Positions 1 to 5,457 of a DNA stretch of 6,932 nucleotides are shown piece after piece (the first letter of the stretch is position 1; every line of letters starts with the position of its first letter). Under the pieces are notes generated by a model, which searched no databases, was not told the DNA's origin, and saw only the letters and a program-made list of their open reading frames with translations. A program made the position numbers and the translations under genes. The stretch spans positions 1 through 6,932 of the forward strand of contig CALPVO020000113.1 in the NCBI GenBank assembly GCA_943327025.2. The letters run 5' to 3'. Origin of the DNA: Janthinobacterium lividum (GTDB lineage Bacteria > Pseudomonadota > Gammaproteobacteria > Steroidobacterales > Steroidobacteraceae).

Positions 1-1542
1 CGCGTAGGTCATGGCCAGAAATACTTGATTGCGGCCGATACGCGGCATGTCGTCCGGATGTACCAGCTGCACGTGGGCCAGTGTGTCCGCGCGGCGCGCG
101 GTGCCGGGCTGGTCGTTTGCGCGCGCAGCCTCAATAGCGTCCAGCGCCGTGCGCACGGCGGCATCGCTGATGGCATGGATATGCAGCGTGAAGCCGGCTT
201 GGTGCATTCGCCGCGCGTATTCCATGATGACCGTGCGTCCATGCTGTAGACGGCCCGAGGAGACGGCGCATTGCGGGGGCGCGGCGATGGCGCGGCACTC
301 CGGCGCTTGTGGGTCCTGGTACTGCCCGCTGAAGGTCGCGCGGCCACGCTCGTCTTTGCCGAATACGGGTTGGAGATAAGGGGTCAGCGATGGCGAATTC
401 GGCAGCGTCGGCGGGGTGCCCAAGGGGTTCCCCTCCATCACACCGTCCGCAAACAGCTTCACCGTATCAGCGCGGATGAGTGGGTTGTCCCGGTAGCGCT
501 CGCGAAAGGACACGGCCTCTGCCACCAGCGCGTCCCAGTCTGGACCGCCGGCGCGTAGTTCTGCGGCGTCGAGGTCCTGCAGCGTTGCCAGCGAGGCGTG
601 TGCAGTCAGTTCGCCTTGCGCCTGCATCTTGTCGTAGATGGCGAAGGAGGTTGCCGGGACGGAGGGGTCCTGGAAGGCCGTAATGCCGACCGAGTTCAAT
701 CGCTTCGTTACACGGCCCGGCTCACGCGTTACCTCCGAGAGGTCTTGGCCTTGCAGGTGCAGCGGCAACACCAGATACCGCGCTTCCTCGTTGACCCCGC
801 CGGTAGGTTCGCCATCGACGCCAACGTCTACCAAAGCGCGGTAGTGTGCCAGCGGACCGGCCAACGTGGCACGGCTCAGGCCCACAATCTCCCCGTCGGG
901 CGTATGAGCTAGGCGCAGGGCGGCCGAGTTGAACGCTGCGTGGTGACCGTCTGTTCCCATCAGTTGTACGGGATTGGCAGGCGCTGCAAGGTCGAGCGCG
1001 GCGCGTAGCGTCGGATGCTGTGCGTCGGGTTCGTTGCCGCTGTAGATGGACCACTGCGCGACGCGCAACCACTCGCCGGGCTGTTTGCGAAAGCGCGTCA
1101 GGCATTCGCGAACCACGTCGGCAATCTGCGCGAGCGAACGGGATTCGTTCTTCAGGTCGCAAGTGTTGAGTTCAATGATGCGCGTGGCGTGGACGTGCGT
1201 ATCGACCAGTCCGGGCAGGACGAGTCTGTCGCCGACGCGTTCGATGCGAGTCGTTGGGCCGGCAAGGCGCAGCGCCTCGGCGGCCGAGCCTACGTAGGAA
1301 AACTTGCCGGCTGTGACGGCGAAGGCCTCGACCGGCTTTGCGCCGGAGGGAGCAGAATCGACGGTTTCGATGCGCGAACTAAGAACGATGAGGTCCGGCG
1401 GCGTCGGCGCAGCAGTGGCCGTGGACGCACCGGCGGCCAGAGCGACGAGTGCTACGAGCGTTTTCCGATTAAGCGCAGTGAACGCCGCTCGGATGGCTGG
1501 GTTCCGGGGGGGCTTTTTGAAACGACGGTCGGTGCGGGCCAT
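1..1542 (-). CDS. Exported YtcJ-type amidohydrolase (amidohydrolase family 3), C-terminus cut by left edge
   Basis: Metal-dependent hydrolase of the YtcJ/amidohydrolase-3 group; substrate unknown. The frame is open without a stop from the ATG at 1542 to base 1, giving 514 codons, and the last part of the usual 550-620 residue protein is missing. Residues 1-45 form a long basic N-region followed by a hydrophobic core (about 28-44) ending in ATAA, so a secretory signal peptide is likely. A beta-sandwich-like segment with VEAFAVTAGKFSYVG follows (71-85). The metal motif LPGLVDTHVHA lies at 109-119, with KLFADG at about 362-367, a second histidine motif HIHAISD at 454-460, and LAHVQLVHPDD at 488-498, which matches the family's 'EHAQVVHPDD' block. 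No good Shine-Dalgarno precedes the start; GGACAG is about 11 bases upstream. It is divergent from the membrane protein gene at 1719. The family is confident; the specificity is not inferable. Confidence 0.93.
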   Translation of the reverse strand, partial: MARTDRRFKKPPRNPAIRAAFTALNRKTLVALVALAAGASTATAAPTPPDLIVLSSRIETVDSAPSGAKPVEAFAVTAGKFSYVGSAAEALRLAGPTTRIERVGDRLVLPGLVDTHVHATRIIELNTCDLKNESRSLAQIADVVRECLTRFRKQPGEWLRVAQWSIYSGNEPDAQHPTLRAALDLAAPANPVQLMGTDGHHAAFNSAALRLAHTPDGEIVGLSRATLAGPLAHYRALVDVGVDGEPTGGVNEEARYLVLPLHLQGQDLSEVTREPGRVTKRLNSVGITAFQDPSVPATSFAIYDKMQAQGELTAHASLATLQDLDAAELRAGGPDWDALVAEAVSFRERYRDNPLIRADTVKLFADGVMEGNPLGTPPTLPNSPSLTPYLQPVFGKDERGRATFSGQYQDPQAPECRAIAAPPQCAVSSGRLQHGRTVIMEYARRMHQAGFTLHIHAISDAAVRTALDAIEAARANDQPGTARRADTLAHVQLVHPDDMPRIGRNQVFLAMTYA

Positions 1543-1544
1543 GT

Positions 1545-1603
1545 GGGTAACTGTCCGGTGAGGGTAATCGGAAGAACCAAAGTTACCCGCGATGTTACCC
1601 TCA
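1545..1603. repeat. Four-copy GGGTAA(C/T) inverted/direct repeat cluster, putative operator
   Basis: GGGTAAC (1545-1551) and GGGTAAT (1562-1568) lie in one orientation, and GTTACCC (1582-1588) and GTTACCC (1594-1600) in the other. TGAGGGTAA at 1559-1567 is a perfect 9-base inverted match to TTACCCTCA at 1595-1603, and GGGTAACT at 1545-1552 matches AGTTACCC at 1581-1588. The cluster runs from the probable -10 box of the minus-strand amidohydrolase promoter to two bases before its ATG. The repeats are visible directly; a repressor-binding role, or an RNA hairpin over the amidohydrolase start, is inference. No regulator gene is present in the window. Confidence 0.6.
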
Positions 1604-1619
1604 TAGCGAGGCCTGACAA
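1592..1619 (-). promoter_or_regulatory. Candidate sigma70 promoter for the amidohydrolase
   Basis: On the minus strand TTGTCA (1619-1614, five of six matches to TTGACA) is followed after 16 bases by TAACAT (1597-1592, four of six matches to TATAAT). The start site would fall near 1585, leaving a leader of about 43 bases. The -10 box overlaps one GTTACCC repeat. The -35 box overlaps that of the divergent plus-strand promoter, so the two may compete. This is a consensus match only. Confidence 0.4.
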
Positions 1620-1640
1620 GCCGCCTAGGTTCGCCATAAT
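1613..1640 (+). promoter_or_regulatory. Candidate sigma70 promoter for the membrane protein at 1719
   Basis: CTGACA (1613-1618) and CATAAT (1635-1640) are each one base away from the sigma70 consensus and are separated by 16 bases. The predicted transcription start is near 1647, giving a leader of roughly 70 bases before the ATG at 1719. The repeat cluster lies just upstream of the -35 box, where an activator or bidirectional repressor could bind. Confidence 0.5.
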
Positions 1641-1718
1641 TGCTGAGAGACTTCTCGTGACCTTTGGTTGCAGTCACTTGTCGTCTTGTCCGGCAGGCAG
1701 TCGTATTGGAGTGGAACG

Positions 1719-2495
1719 ATGTCGACGAAGCAGACCTTGGCCTTAAGCAGAACTCAGTTCGGATTGGTCTGCTTTGCGTTCATCGCCAATTTGGTGTTCA
1801 TCCCCTCCATTTCCACCCATTTCATGCAAGGCACCTGGGGCGGGCATGCCGCCATGAATCACCTGCCGGATTCCATGGTGTCTTTACTCGGGTTCAGTGT
1901 TGAATCGTATACGTTGATTGCTTGGCATGCGGCCGCTGCCTTGGCGCTTGCAGCCGCCATGTTTGCTCAATTCGTCTTGGCGCATCGCGAGGTGCGGTCG
2001 GCAAGAGCCGTAGCGGTTCACAGGGCTCTCGGACCGATTATTCTTGGCACACTGTTACCCGTATTTCTCTTTTTCGCCTTGTCGTTGAGCCTGGCTGTTA
2101 TCCACACGCCGTTCAATCATGTGATGTTTACCGTGCTGCCGGTCATGATTTTGTACGCTGTCGTCCGTGCGCTGATAGGGCTCCGGCGTGGCGACCGGGT
2201 TCTGCACGCCGATTCGATGTTTCTGGCCTTCATGCTGCTGGAGTCGGCGCCGGTCTATCGCATCGTCATGTTCTTTTTTCTGTGGTTAGGTGGGCCGGTG
2301 CTCGCACCTAACGGTGAACCGGTCGACGGCGGCGCGCTATTTCGCACCCTGATTGTGCTTGCGTTGCTGACGTTCGGCTATTGGTCGGCCGGTCGGTTGC
2401 GCCGTAACGTGTTGCCGTTGGTGTTCATTGGCTCTGTACTGACGCTCTCACTGGTATTTCTGCCGTGGTCACTCACCGGCGCCCCCAGTCGTTGA
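1719..2495 (+). CDS. Seven-helix integral membrane protein, possibly DUF2306-like
   Basis: A 258-residue inner-membrane protein of unknown function. Seven hydrophobic segments are visible at about 13-30, 65-88, 103-128, 134-153, 165-192, 206-223 and 231-250. Helix-boundary features stand out: W69-H70 at the start of helix 2, H101-R102-A-L-G before helix 3, and R156-R-G-D followed by H163 before helix 5. This HR-x-LG ... RR-x-D-x-x-x-H pattern recalls DUF2306-type membrane proteins, but I recognise the pattern only loosely. The ATG at 1719 is chosen because GGAG at 1708-1711 sits 7 bases upstream; a longer reading from a TTG at 1668 lacks such a site. The gene has its own candidate promoter, diverges from the amidohydrolase, and ends 9 bases before the convergent protease gene. 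Confidence 0.85.
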   Translation: MSTKQTLALSRTQFGLVCFAFIANLVFIPSISTHFMQGTWGGHAAMNHLPDSMVSLLGFSVESYTLIAWHAAAALALAAAMFAQFVLAHREVRSARAVAVHRALGPIILGTLLPVFLFFALSLSLAVIHTPFNHVMFTVLPVMILYAVVRALIGLRRGDRVLHADSMFLAFMLLESAPVYRIVMFFFLWLGGPVLAPNGEPVDGGALFRTLIVLALLTFGYWSAGRLRRNVLPLVFIGSVLTLSLVFLPWSLTGAPSR

Positions 2496-2504
2496 CGGTA
2501 CAGT

Positions 2505-3611
2505 TCAAAGCCTGATCTTTGCCGGGTCGATGTCGAAGGCAGAGTCCGTGCGGAAATGCAGTTCACTGCGCCGGTAGTCGATCACCAGCGCGTCGACCAC
2601 GCCGAGCACGTCCATGCCGATGAGCAACGCCGGTTCGTCAGTCAGGCGCCAGTGCTCGAAGATTTGCAGGTCCGTGAACATGATTTCGGCATTTTTCACC
2701 AGCAGTCTGCCCGCCGAGATGCTCGGGATGCGAACACGGGTTGCATGCTGGAGGTCCTCGGTCACCCCGATGACGCCTGAGTCGAATACATCGCGCGGGT
2801 CTTTACGGCGCGCCAGCGCCTGACGCAGCGCGAGATTGCCGACCGTCGCCTGTGACCCGGTGTCGATCAGTGCGATGGTTCGGATGGAACCGACCATCAC
2901 CATCGCACGCATGCCACGGTTGTTCGCGTACTTGAAGGGAACCACCGAAAACCCTGCCGGTGCCGGTTTGCCATGCGAGCGGGCAATGCTGATGCGGTCC
3001 CTGCGAAATTCTATGGCGATGCGTTTGTCCTTGAGTCCTTCGCCACCGAGGACGCCATCGGCACCACCGAAGGCGTCTGGAACAATCGGCAAGGTGACGT
3101 TCTCGATTAATAGGTCACCGACCGCCAGCGTCTTGGCGTGTGCTGCTTGCACGGTGCGAGTGCCCGTCACGCCGCGCAGTCGTATGGGTTTCGTGTCGAG
3201 TGGGAGTCTGGCGTCATCGACCACGCGCTGCATGATGGCCGAGCGGGTGGCGCCCGTGTCGAGCACCAAGCGATACGGGCCTTTGCCGTTGATCATGACC
3301 GGCGCCCAGATGCGTCCGATATGGTCGCGCGTGGTGGGGGCGACATAGCGCGGCTCCGGTGCGGAGACGAGTACCTCTTCGACCCGCGAAGGCGGTGTGG
3401 CAGCCGGTGGTGTCGGTGTTGCTGTCGTGGATGAGGAGGGCGTTTGGGCAGTTGCGCTGAGTGGCAGCAACATCAACCCTACTAAAGCCACAAAACGCAG
3501 TGCACTCCGGTAGCGAGGGGCAATGGAGCCCACTGCGTTTTGGAGCAGTGACGGCGAGGTGGCATGGCGGCGTGACATGGCTGGCAATTGGCCTTCGGAA
3601 TGGGGAGCCAT
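2505..3611 (-). CDS. Secreted retropepsin-like aspartyl protease with two DTG lobes
   Basis: Predicted exported aspartic protease of the retropepsin-like (Asp_protease_2) type; substrate unknown. Counting from the ATG at 3611 the protein has 368 residues. A hydrophobic core at about 38-54 ending in SATA-Q looks like a signal peptide, followed by a Ser/Thr/Pro/Ala-rich linker (57-75). The first lobe carries LVLDTGATRSAIM with D118, then ADGVLGGEGL (184-193). The second carries ALIDTGSQATVGN with D250, then LLIGMDVLG (329-337). The two lobes could form an active site within one chain. The start is uncertain: ATGs at 3611 and 3578 both lack a clear ribosome site, although GAAGG lies 13 bases before the latter, and a TTG at 3638 is also possible. 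It is probably the last gene of the minus-strand group starting at 4577. An unusual hairpin lies in its 5' coding part. Confidence 0.9.
   Translation of the reverse strand: MAPHSEGQLPAMSRRHATSPSLLQNAVGSIAPRYRSALRFVALVGLMLLPLSATAQTPSSSTTATPTPPAATPPSRVEEVLVSAPEPRYVAPTTRDHIGRIWAPVMINGKGPYRLVLDTGATRSAIMQRVVDDARLPLDTKPIRLRGVTGTRTVQAAHAKTLAVGDLLIENVTLPIVPDAFGGADGVLGGEGLKDKRIAIEFRRDRISIARSHGKPAPAGFSVVPFKYANNRGMRAMVMVGSIRTIALIDTGSQATVGNLALRQALARRKDPRDVFDSGVIGVTEDLQHATRVRIPSISAGRLLVKNAEIMFTDLQIFEHWRLTDEPALLIGMDVLGVVDALVIDYRRSELHFRTDSAFDIDPAKIRL
3491..3542 (-). repeat. 12-bp perfect inverted repeat forming an extended hairpin inside the protease gene
   Basis: CAAAACGCAGTG (plus strand 3491-3502) is the exact reverse complement of CACTGCGTTTTG (3531-3542). 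In the minus-strand transcript the pairing continues after one G-G mismatch and a G-U wobble with CTCC (3528-3525) against GGAG (3508-3505), leaving a 16-base loop. It sits about 70 bases after the ATG at 3611 and 36 after the ATG at 3578, within the signal peptide coding region. No U-run follows, so it is not a standard terminator. Any effect on translation or mRNA stability is inference. Confidence 0.55.
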
Positions 3612-3680
3612 TGTGCGCCGGACGATGGCAAAGCCCAAACCCGAACAGATCGGGCTGATCTTCGCGTGCGGTGCCCTGTT

Positions 3681-4181
3681 TCAGGTTGTCTCGCGACGAC
3701 GCCACACGTAGTCGAACACCAAGGCACCAACCAAACCATGAGTTCCGTACAGTGACACGCTTTCCAGATAGAGGAGCCAGGCGGCGAGGGTAGGTCTACC
3801 ATTCACAGTGAACTCCCGGAACTCGCCGTGCCAGGTGGCTGAAAACGAGCCGCCGTCTTGATTTACGGGCCATAAAAGCAAGGCAGCGCCCAGACTGCCG
3901 ATGAAAAATCCTGCAAGGGCCATGTTCAGGCGGGTAAGCCTTGCTGTACGGTGCAACGCCCAGAAGGTGGGTAAGCCAAGAAACAGCAGATGAGCTCCAG
4001 CGATGAACAAAATGATAAGCGAGAGTATCAAGAGTTCGGCCAACGGAACCTTCTCCCCGACCCAGAGGTAGAGCAGCCCGACCCAGCCAGCAAAAAGCAC
4101 CGGCTGAATGGCGAGCGCGCAGAGACAGGCGAGCAGCAGGCGTTTAGATAGAGCCATGGCGTGTGGGTGGGCGGAACTCAT
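3681..4181 (-). CDS. Four-helix membrane protein of unknown function
   Basis: A 166-residue inner-membrane protein that I do not recognise. Hydrophobic segments lie at about 15-40, 47-73, 85-105 and 132-156. Between helices 3 and 4 is a polar loop (106-130) with GGSFSATWHGEF, and the tail ends in the basic run WRRRETT, which by the positive-inside rule is likely cytoplasmic. The stop codon of the upstream 129-residue gene (4188-4190) lies 6 bases before this ATG, so the two are probably cotranscribed and translationally coupled. A second ATG at 4157 is possible; neither start has a strong ribosome site, which fits coupling. About 70 bases separate its end from the protease gene downstream. 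Confidence 0.8.
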   Translation of the reverse strand: MSSAHPHAMALSKRLLLACLCALAIQPVLFAGWVGLLYLWVGEKVPLAELLILSLIILFIAGAHLLFLGLPTFWALHRTARLTRLNMALAGFFIGSLGAALLLWPVNQDGGSFSATWHGEFREFTVNGRPTLAAWLLYLESVSLYGTHGLVGALVFDYVWRRRETT

Positions 4182-4187
4182 GGAAAC

Positions 4188-4577
4188 TCAGCGCGATGCA
4201 AAATCTTCTCGCGAAATAATCTTTCCGGGAAGTGTTCCCTTGAGCCAGGCGGAGCGGGTTTCTCCCGAGAACTCAATCCACGGACAGGGCATCGTCGGGT
4301 GGCCGAAGCAGGACTCCATGACGCAGAAATCCTGCCACACCTGACGCCCCTCCATTTCAGCGTTTGGTTGGAACCCGAGGCCTTCCCACTCCTTGACGAG
4401 AAACTTGATGTCCTGAGGGTTCATGGCGCCGTTGCGCAGCAGGTGGTCGTCGTGCCAGACGCGTCCTCCAAGCAACGGTGAGTGGTCTTTCAGGCACTGC
4501 TCCCATCCACCGGGATATTTTTCGCGGATGGTGCTGATGGGTACGATGAAATCGATGAACTCAAGCGCCACCGACAT
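4188..4577 (-). CDS. Small soluble protein of unknown function, first gene of the minus-strand cluster
   Basis: A 129-residue protein with no signal peptide or membrane segment, probably cytoplasmic and acidic to neutral. I do not recognise the family. It is rich in aromatic residues: G-G-W-E (23-26), VWHDDHLLRNGAM (40-52), KEWEGLGF (62-69), VWQDFCVMESC (80-90) and MPCPWIEF (96-103). The cysteines at 85, 90 and 98 and the histidines at 42, 45 and 93 could bind a metal, but they do not form a standard motif. The ATG at 4577 is preferred over one at 4616 because GGTGGAG at 4591-4585 is 7 bases upstream. It lies just downstream of the tmRNA terminator and is followed after 6 bases by the membrane protein gene. 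Confidence 0.8.
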   Translation of the reverse strand: MSVALEFIDFIVPISTIREKYPGGWEQCLKDHSPLLGGRVWHDDHLLRNGAMNPQDIKFLVKEWEGLGFQPNAEMEGRQVWQDFCVMESCFGHPTMPCPWIEFSGETRSAWLKGTLPGKIISREDFASR

Positions 4578-4584
4578 GGCATTA

Positions 4585-4591
4585 CTCCACC
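4585..4591 (-). promoter_or_regulatory. Ribosome binding site fixing the 4577 start
   Basis: GGTGGAG on the minus strand ends 7 bases before the ATG at 4577. An in-frame ATG at 4616, 13 codons upstream, has no comparable site. The 129-residue form is therefore the better reading. Confidence 0.65.
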
Positions 4592-4644
4592 AGTCCTTGG
4601 TCCGGCCGTTCGCCATTCTTTATCAAACAGAGCTTTCCGGCCAA

Positions 4645-4677
4645 TAAAAAAACCCCAACCGTTGCCGGTTGGGGTTT
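4645..4677 (-). terminator. Intrinsic terminator of ssrA
   Basis: On the minus strand a perfect 12-bp stem (4677-4666 with 4661-4650, AAACCCCAACCG against CGGTTGGGGTTT) closes a GCAA tetraloop of the GNRA type. The T-run begins inside the descending stem, with seven T residues at 4652-4646. It starts 7 bases after the mature tmRNA 3' end. It should insulate the minus-strand cluster beyond it from the highly transcribed ssrA. On the plus strand no T-run follows, so termination in that direction is doubtful. Confidence 0.93.
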
Positions 4678-4683
4678 GCTTGT

Positions 4684-5037
4684 TGGTGGAGGTGGGGGGA
4701 ATTGAACCCCCGTCCACGAACCCTACGCTACAAGATCTACATGCTTGTCCCACCTACTGTTCTCGAAAGAGGCTACCCGGTGGGCAGGGAGCACCCCAAT
4801 CCAGCTTCGTCCTTTTTAGTTCGCCGCTACCCGAAACACGCGCGGTTCACGATCCTATGATTGCGACCCCATTCCCCTCCGCACAGGCACGGGCGAGGAT
4901 GGAGTTGGCGGGGCTTAAGCCGCCAGAGCGTAGCTGTTGTCGTTCGCAGCTAGAAGTTTGCAAGTAGTTTTACGAGGTATCTTGCACCTCGGCATGCACT
5001 TGGAGTTTCGCAGTCCATGTCGAACCCGATCACCCCC
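4684..5037 (-). ncRNA. ssrA: Transfer-messenger RNA (tmRNA, ssrA), one-piece type
   Basis: tmRNA rescues stalled ribosomes by acting as alanyl-tRNA and then as a short mRNA for a degradation tag; it works with SmpB, which is not in this window. The RNA is 354 nt. Its 5' end GGGGGTG (5037-5031) pairs with CACCTCC (4694-4688) to form a 7-bp acceptor stem, including one G-U pair, followed by the discriminator A and an encoded CCA ending at 4684. The 5' domain contains GGGTTCGACATGGACTGCG and AAGTGCATGCCGAGG, close to the E. coli sequence. The T arm is GGGGG-TTCAATT-CCCCC. The tag frame lies at 4947-4915. An intrinsic terminator follows, and a TATACT box precedes the 5' end. Confidence 0.97.
4915..4947 (-). 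other. tmRNA proteolysis-tag reading frame (ANDNSYALAA)
   Basis: The resume codon GCG at 4947-4945 is followed by AAC GAC AAC AGC TAC GCT CTG GCG GCT and a TAA stop (4917-4915), encoding A-N-D-N-S-Y-A-L-A-A. With the alanine carried by the tmRNA the full tag would be AANDNSYALAA. The ends match the E. coli tag AANDENYALAA; the middle two residues are N-S in place of E-N. The terminal LAA is the classic ClpXP recognition element. Confidence 0.95.
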
Positions 5038-5048
5038 GTGTCCGTGGC

Positions 5049-5077
5049 AGTATAGCGCCCCGGCACCTCCCTGTATT
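5049..5077 (-). promoter_or_regulatory. Probable ssrA promoter
   Basis: TATACT on the minus strand (5054-5049) is a near-perfect -10 box. With a 17-base spacer the -35 position holds AATACA (5077-5072), a weak match. Transcription would begin near 5042, leaving about five leader bases for RNase P to remove before the mature 5' end at 5037. The element lies in the 63-base gap shared with the divergent RidA-family gene. Confidence 0.6.
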
Positions 5078-5100
5078 GGTCTCCAGAAGGAAGTTTCAAG

Positions 5101-5448
5101 ATGAGCATCTCTCGTATCGAACCCGGCAAGCGCATGAGCCAGGCCGTGGCCTATGGCAATCTCGTGTTTCTGGCAGGTCAAGTGGCCTCCGACCCGTCCG
5201 CCGATGTCGCCGGGCAAACCCGCCAAATTCTGGGCGAAATCGACCGCCTGCTCGCGGCCGCCGGCACCGACAAGACGCAAATTTTGTCCACCACCATTTA
5301 CCTTGCGGACATCGCCACCTTCGCCGACATGAACAGCGTTTGGGACCACTGGGTGCCACAGGGTCACTTGCCCGCGCGCGCCACGGTGGAGGCCAAGTTG
5401 GCCAATCCTAGCTACCAAGTGGAAATCCAGGTCGTCGCAGCGCGCTAA
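5101..5448 (+). CDS. RidA/YjgF/UK114-family protein
   Basis: A 115-residue cytoplasmic protein of the Rid superfamily. Archetypal RidA hydrolyses reactive enamine/imine intermediates such as 2-aminoacrylate; other subgroups have different or unknown roles. The family core is visible: LVFLAGQVASDP (21-32), a helix with QTRQILGEIDRLLAAAG (39-55), STTIYLADIATFADMNSVWDHW (63-84) and the signature PARATVEAKLANPSYQVEIQVVAA (91-114). R93 aligns with the substrate-carboxylate-binding arginine of E. coli RidA (R105), and E108 falls in the conserved VEIxxVA strand. At 115 residues it is shorter than E. coli RidA (128) and closer to the YoaB-like subgroup, so I give no gene name. AAGGA at 5087-5091 lies 9 bases before the ATG. 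The stop overlaps the ribosome site of the transporter gene. Confidence 0.95.
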   Translation: MSISRIEPGKRMSQAVAYGNLVFLAGQVASDPSADVAGQTRQILGEIDRLLAAAGTDKTQILSTTIYLADIATFADMNSVWDHWVPQGHLPARATVEAKLANPSYQVEIQVVAAR

Positions 5449-5452
5449 GGGG
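5446..5452 (+). promoter_or_regulatory. Ribosome binding site overlapping the RidA-family stop codon
   Basis: TAAGGGG contains the TAA stop of the RidA-family gene and a Shine-Dalgarno core ending 5 bases before the GTG at 5458. The in-frame ATG at 5467 would be 14 bases away, so GTG is the better start. A terminating ribosome would be delivered directly to this site, which suggests translational coupling. Confidence 0.6.
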
Positions 5453-5457
5453 CTTCC

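Noticed and set aside
1..25. Possible twin-arginine signal on the amidohydrolase because of RRFKK near its N-terminus
   Set aside because: The RR pair (residues 6-7) does not fit the S/T-RRxFLK pattern and is about 20 residues before the hydrophobic core; an ordinary Sec signal is simpler. The listed bases are nominal, since the N-terminus lies near 1542.
722..1162. 146-residue minus-strand frame rich in arginine
   Set aside because: It is an alternative frame of the amidohydrolase, whose own frame carries the HVHA and HIHA motifs and is uninterrupted.
1015..1746. 243-residue plus-strand frame
   Set aside because: It is antisense to the amidohydrolase, shows no domain, and runs across the promoter region into the membrane protein gene.
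2285..2312. GTTAGGTG/CACCTAAC inverted repeat with a 12-base loop inside the membrane protein gene
   Set aside because: An 8-base stem in coding sequence without a T-run is within chance expectation and lies mid-gene.
2836..3348. 170-residue plus-strand frame
   Set aside because: It is antisense to the two-lobed aspartyl protease and has no recognisable features.
3640..3654. CCCGA/TCGGG short hairpin between the four-helix protein and the protease
   Set aside because: Only five pairs and no T-run on the minus strand; too weak to call a terminator or attenuator.
4684..4710. tmRNA 3' end as an integration (att) site
   Set aside because: Genomic islands often insert here, but no repeated copy of the 3' end, integrase or change in gene style is visible in the window.
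4482..4967. Plus-strand reading frame antisense to tmRNA containing VEVGGIEPPST, and a neighbour at 4669-4860 with GELNPRPRTLRYK
   Set aside because: These are the familiar false proteins produced by translating the antisense of the tRNA-like 3' end; the tmRNA structure explains the sequence.
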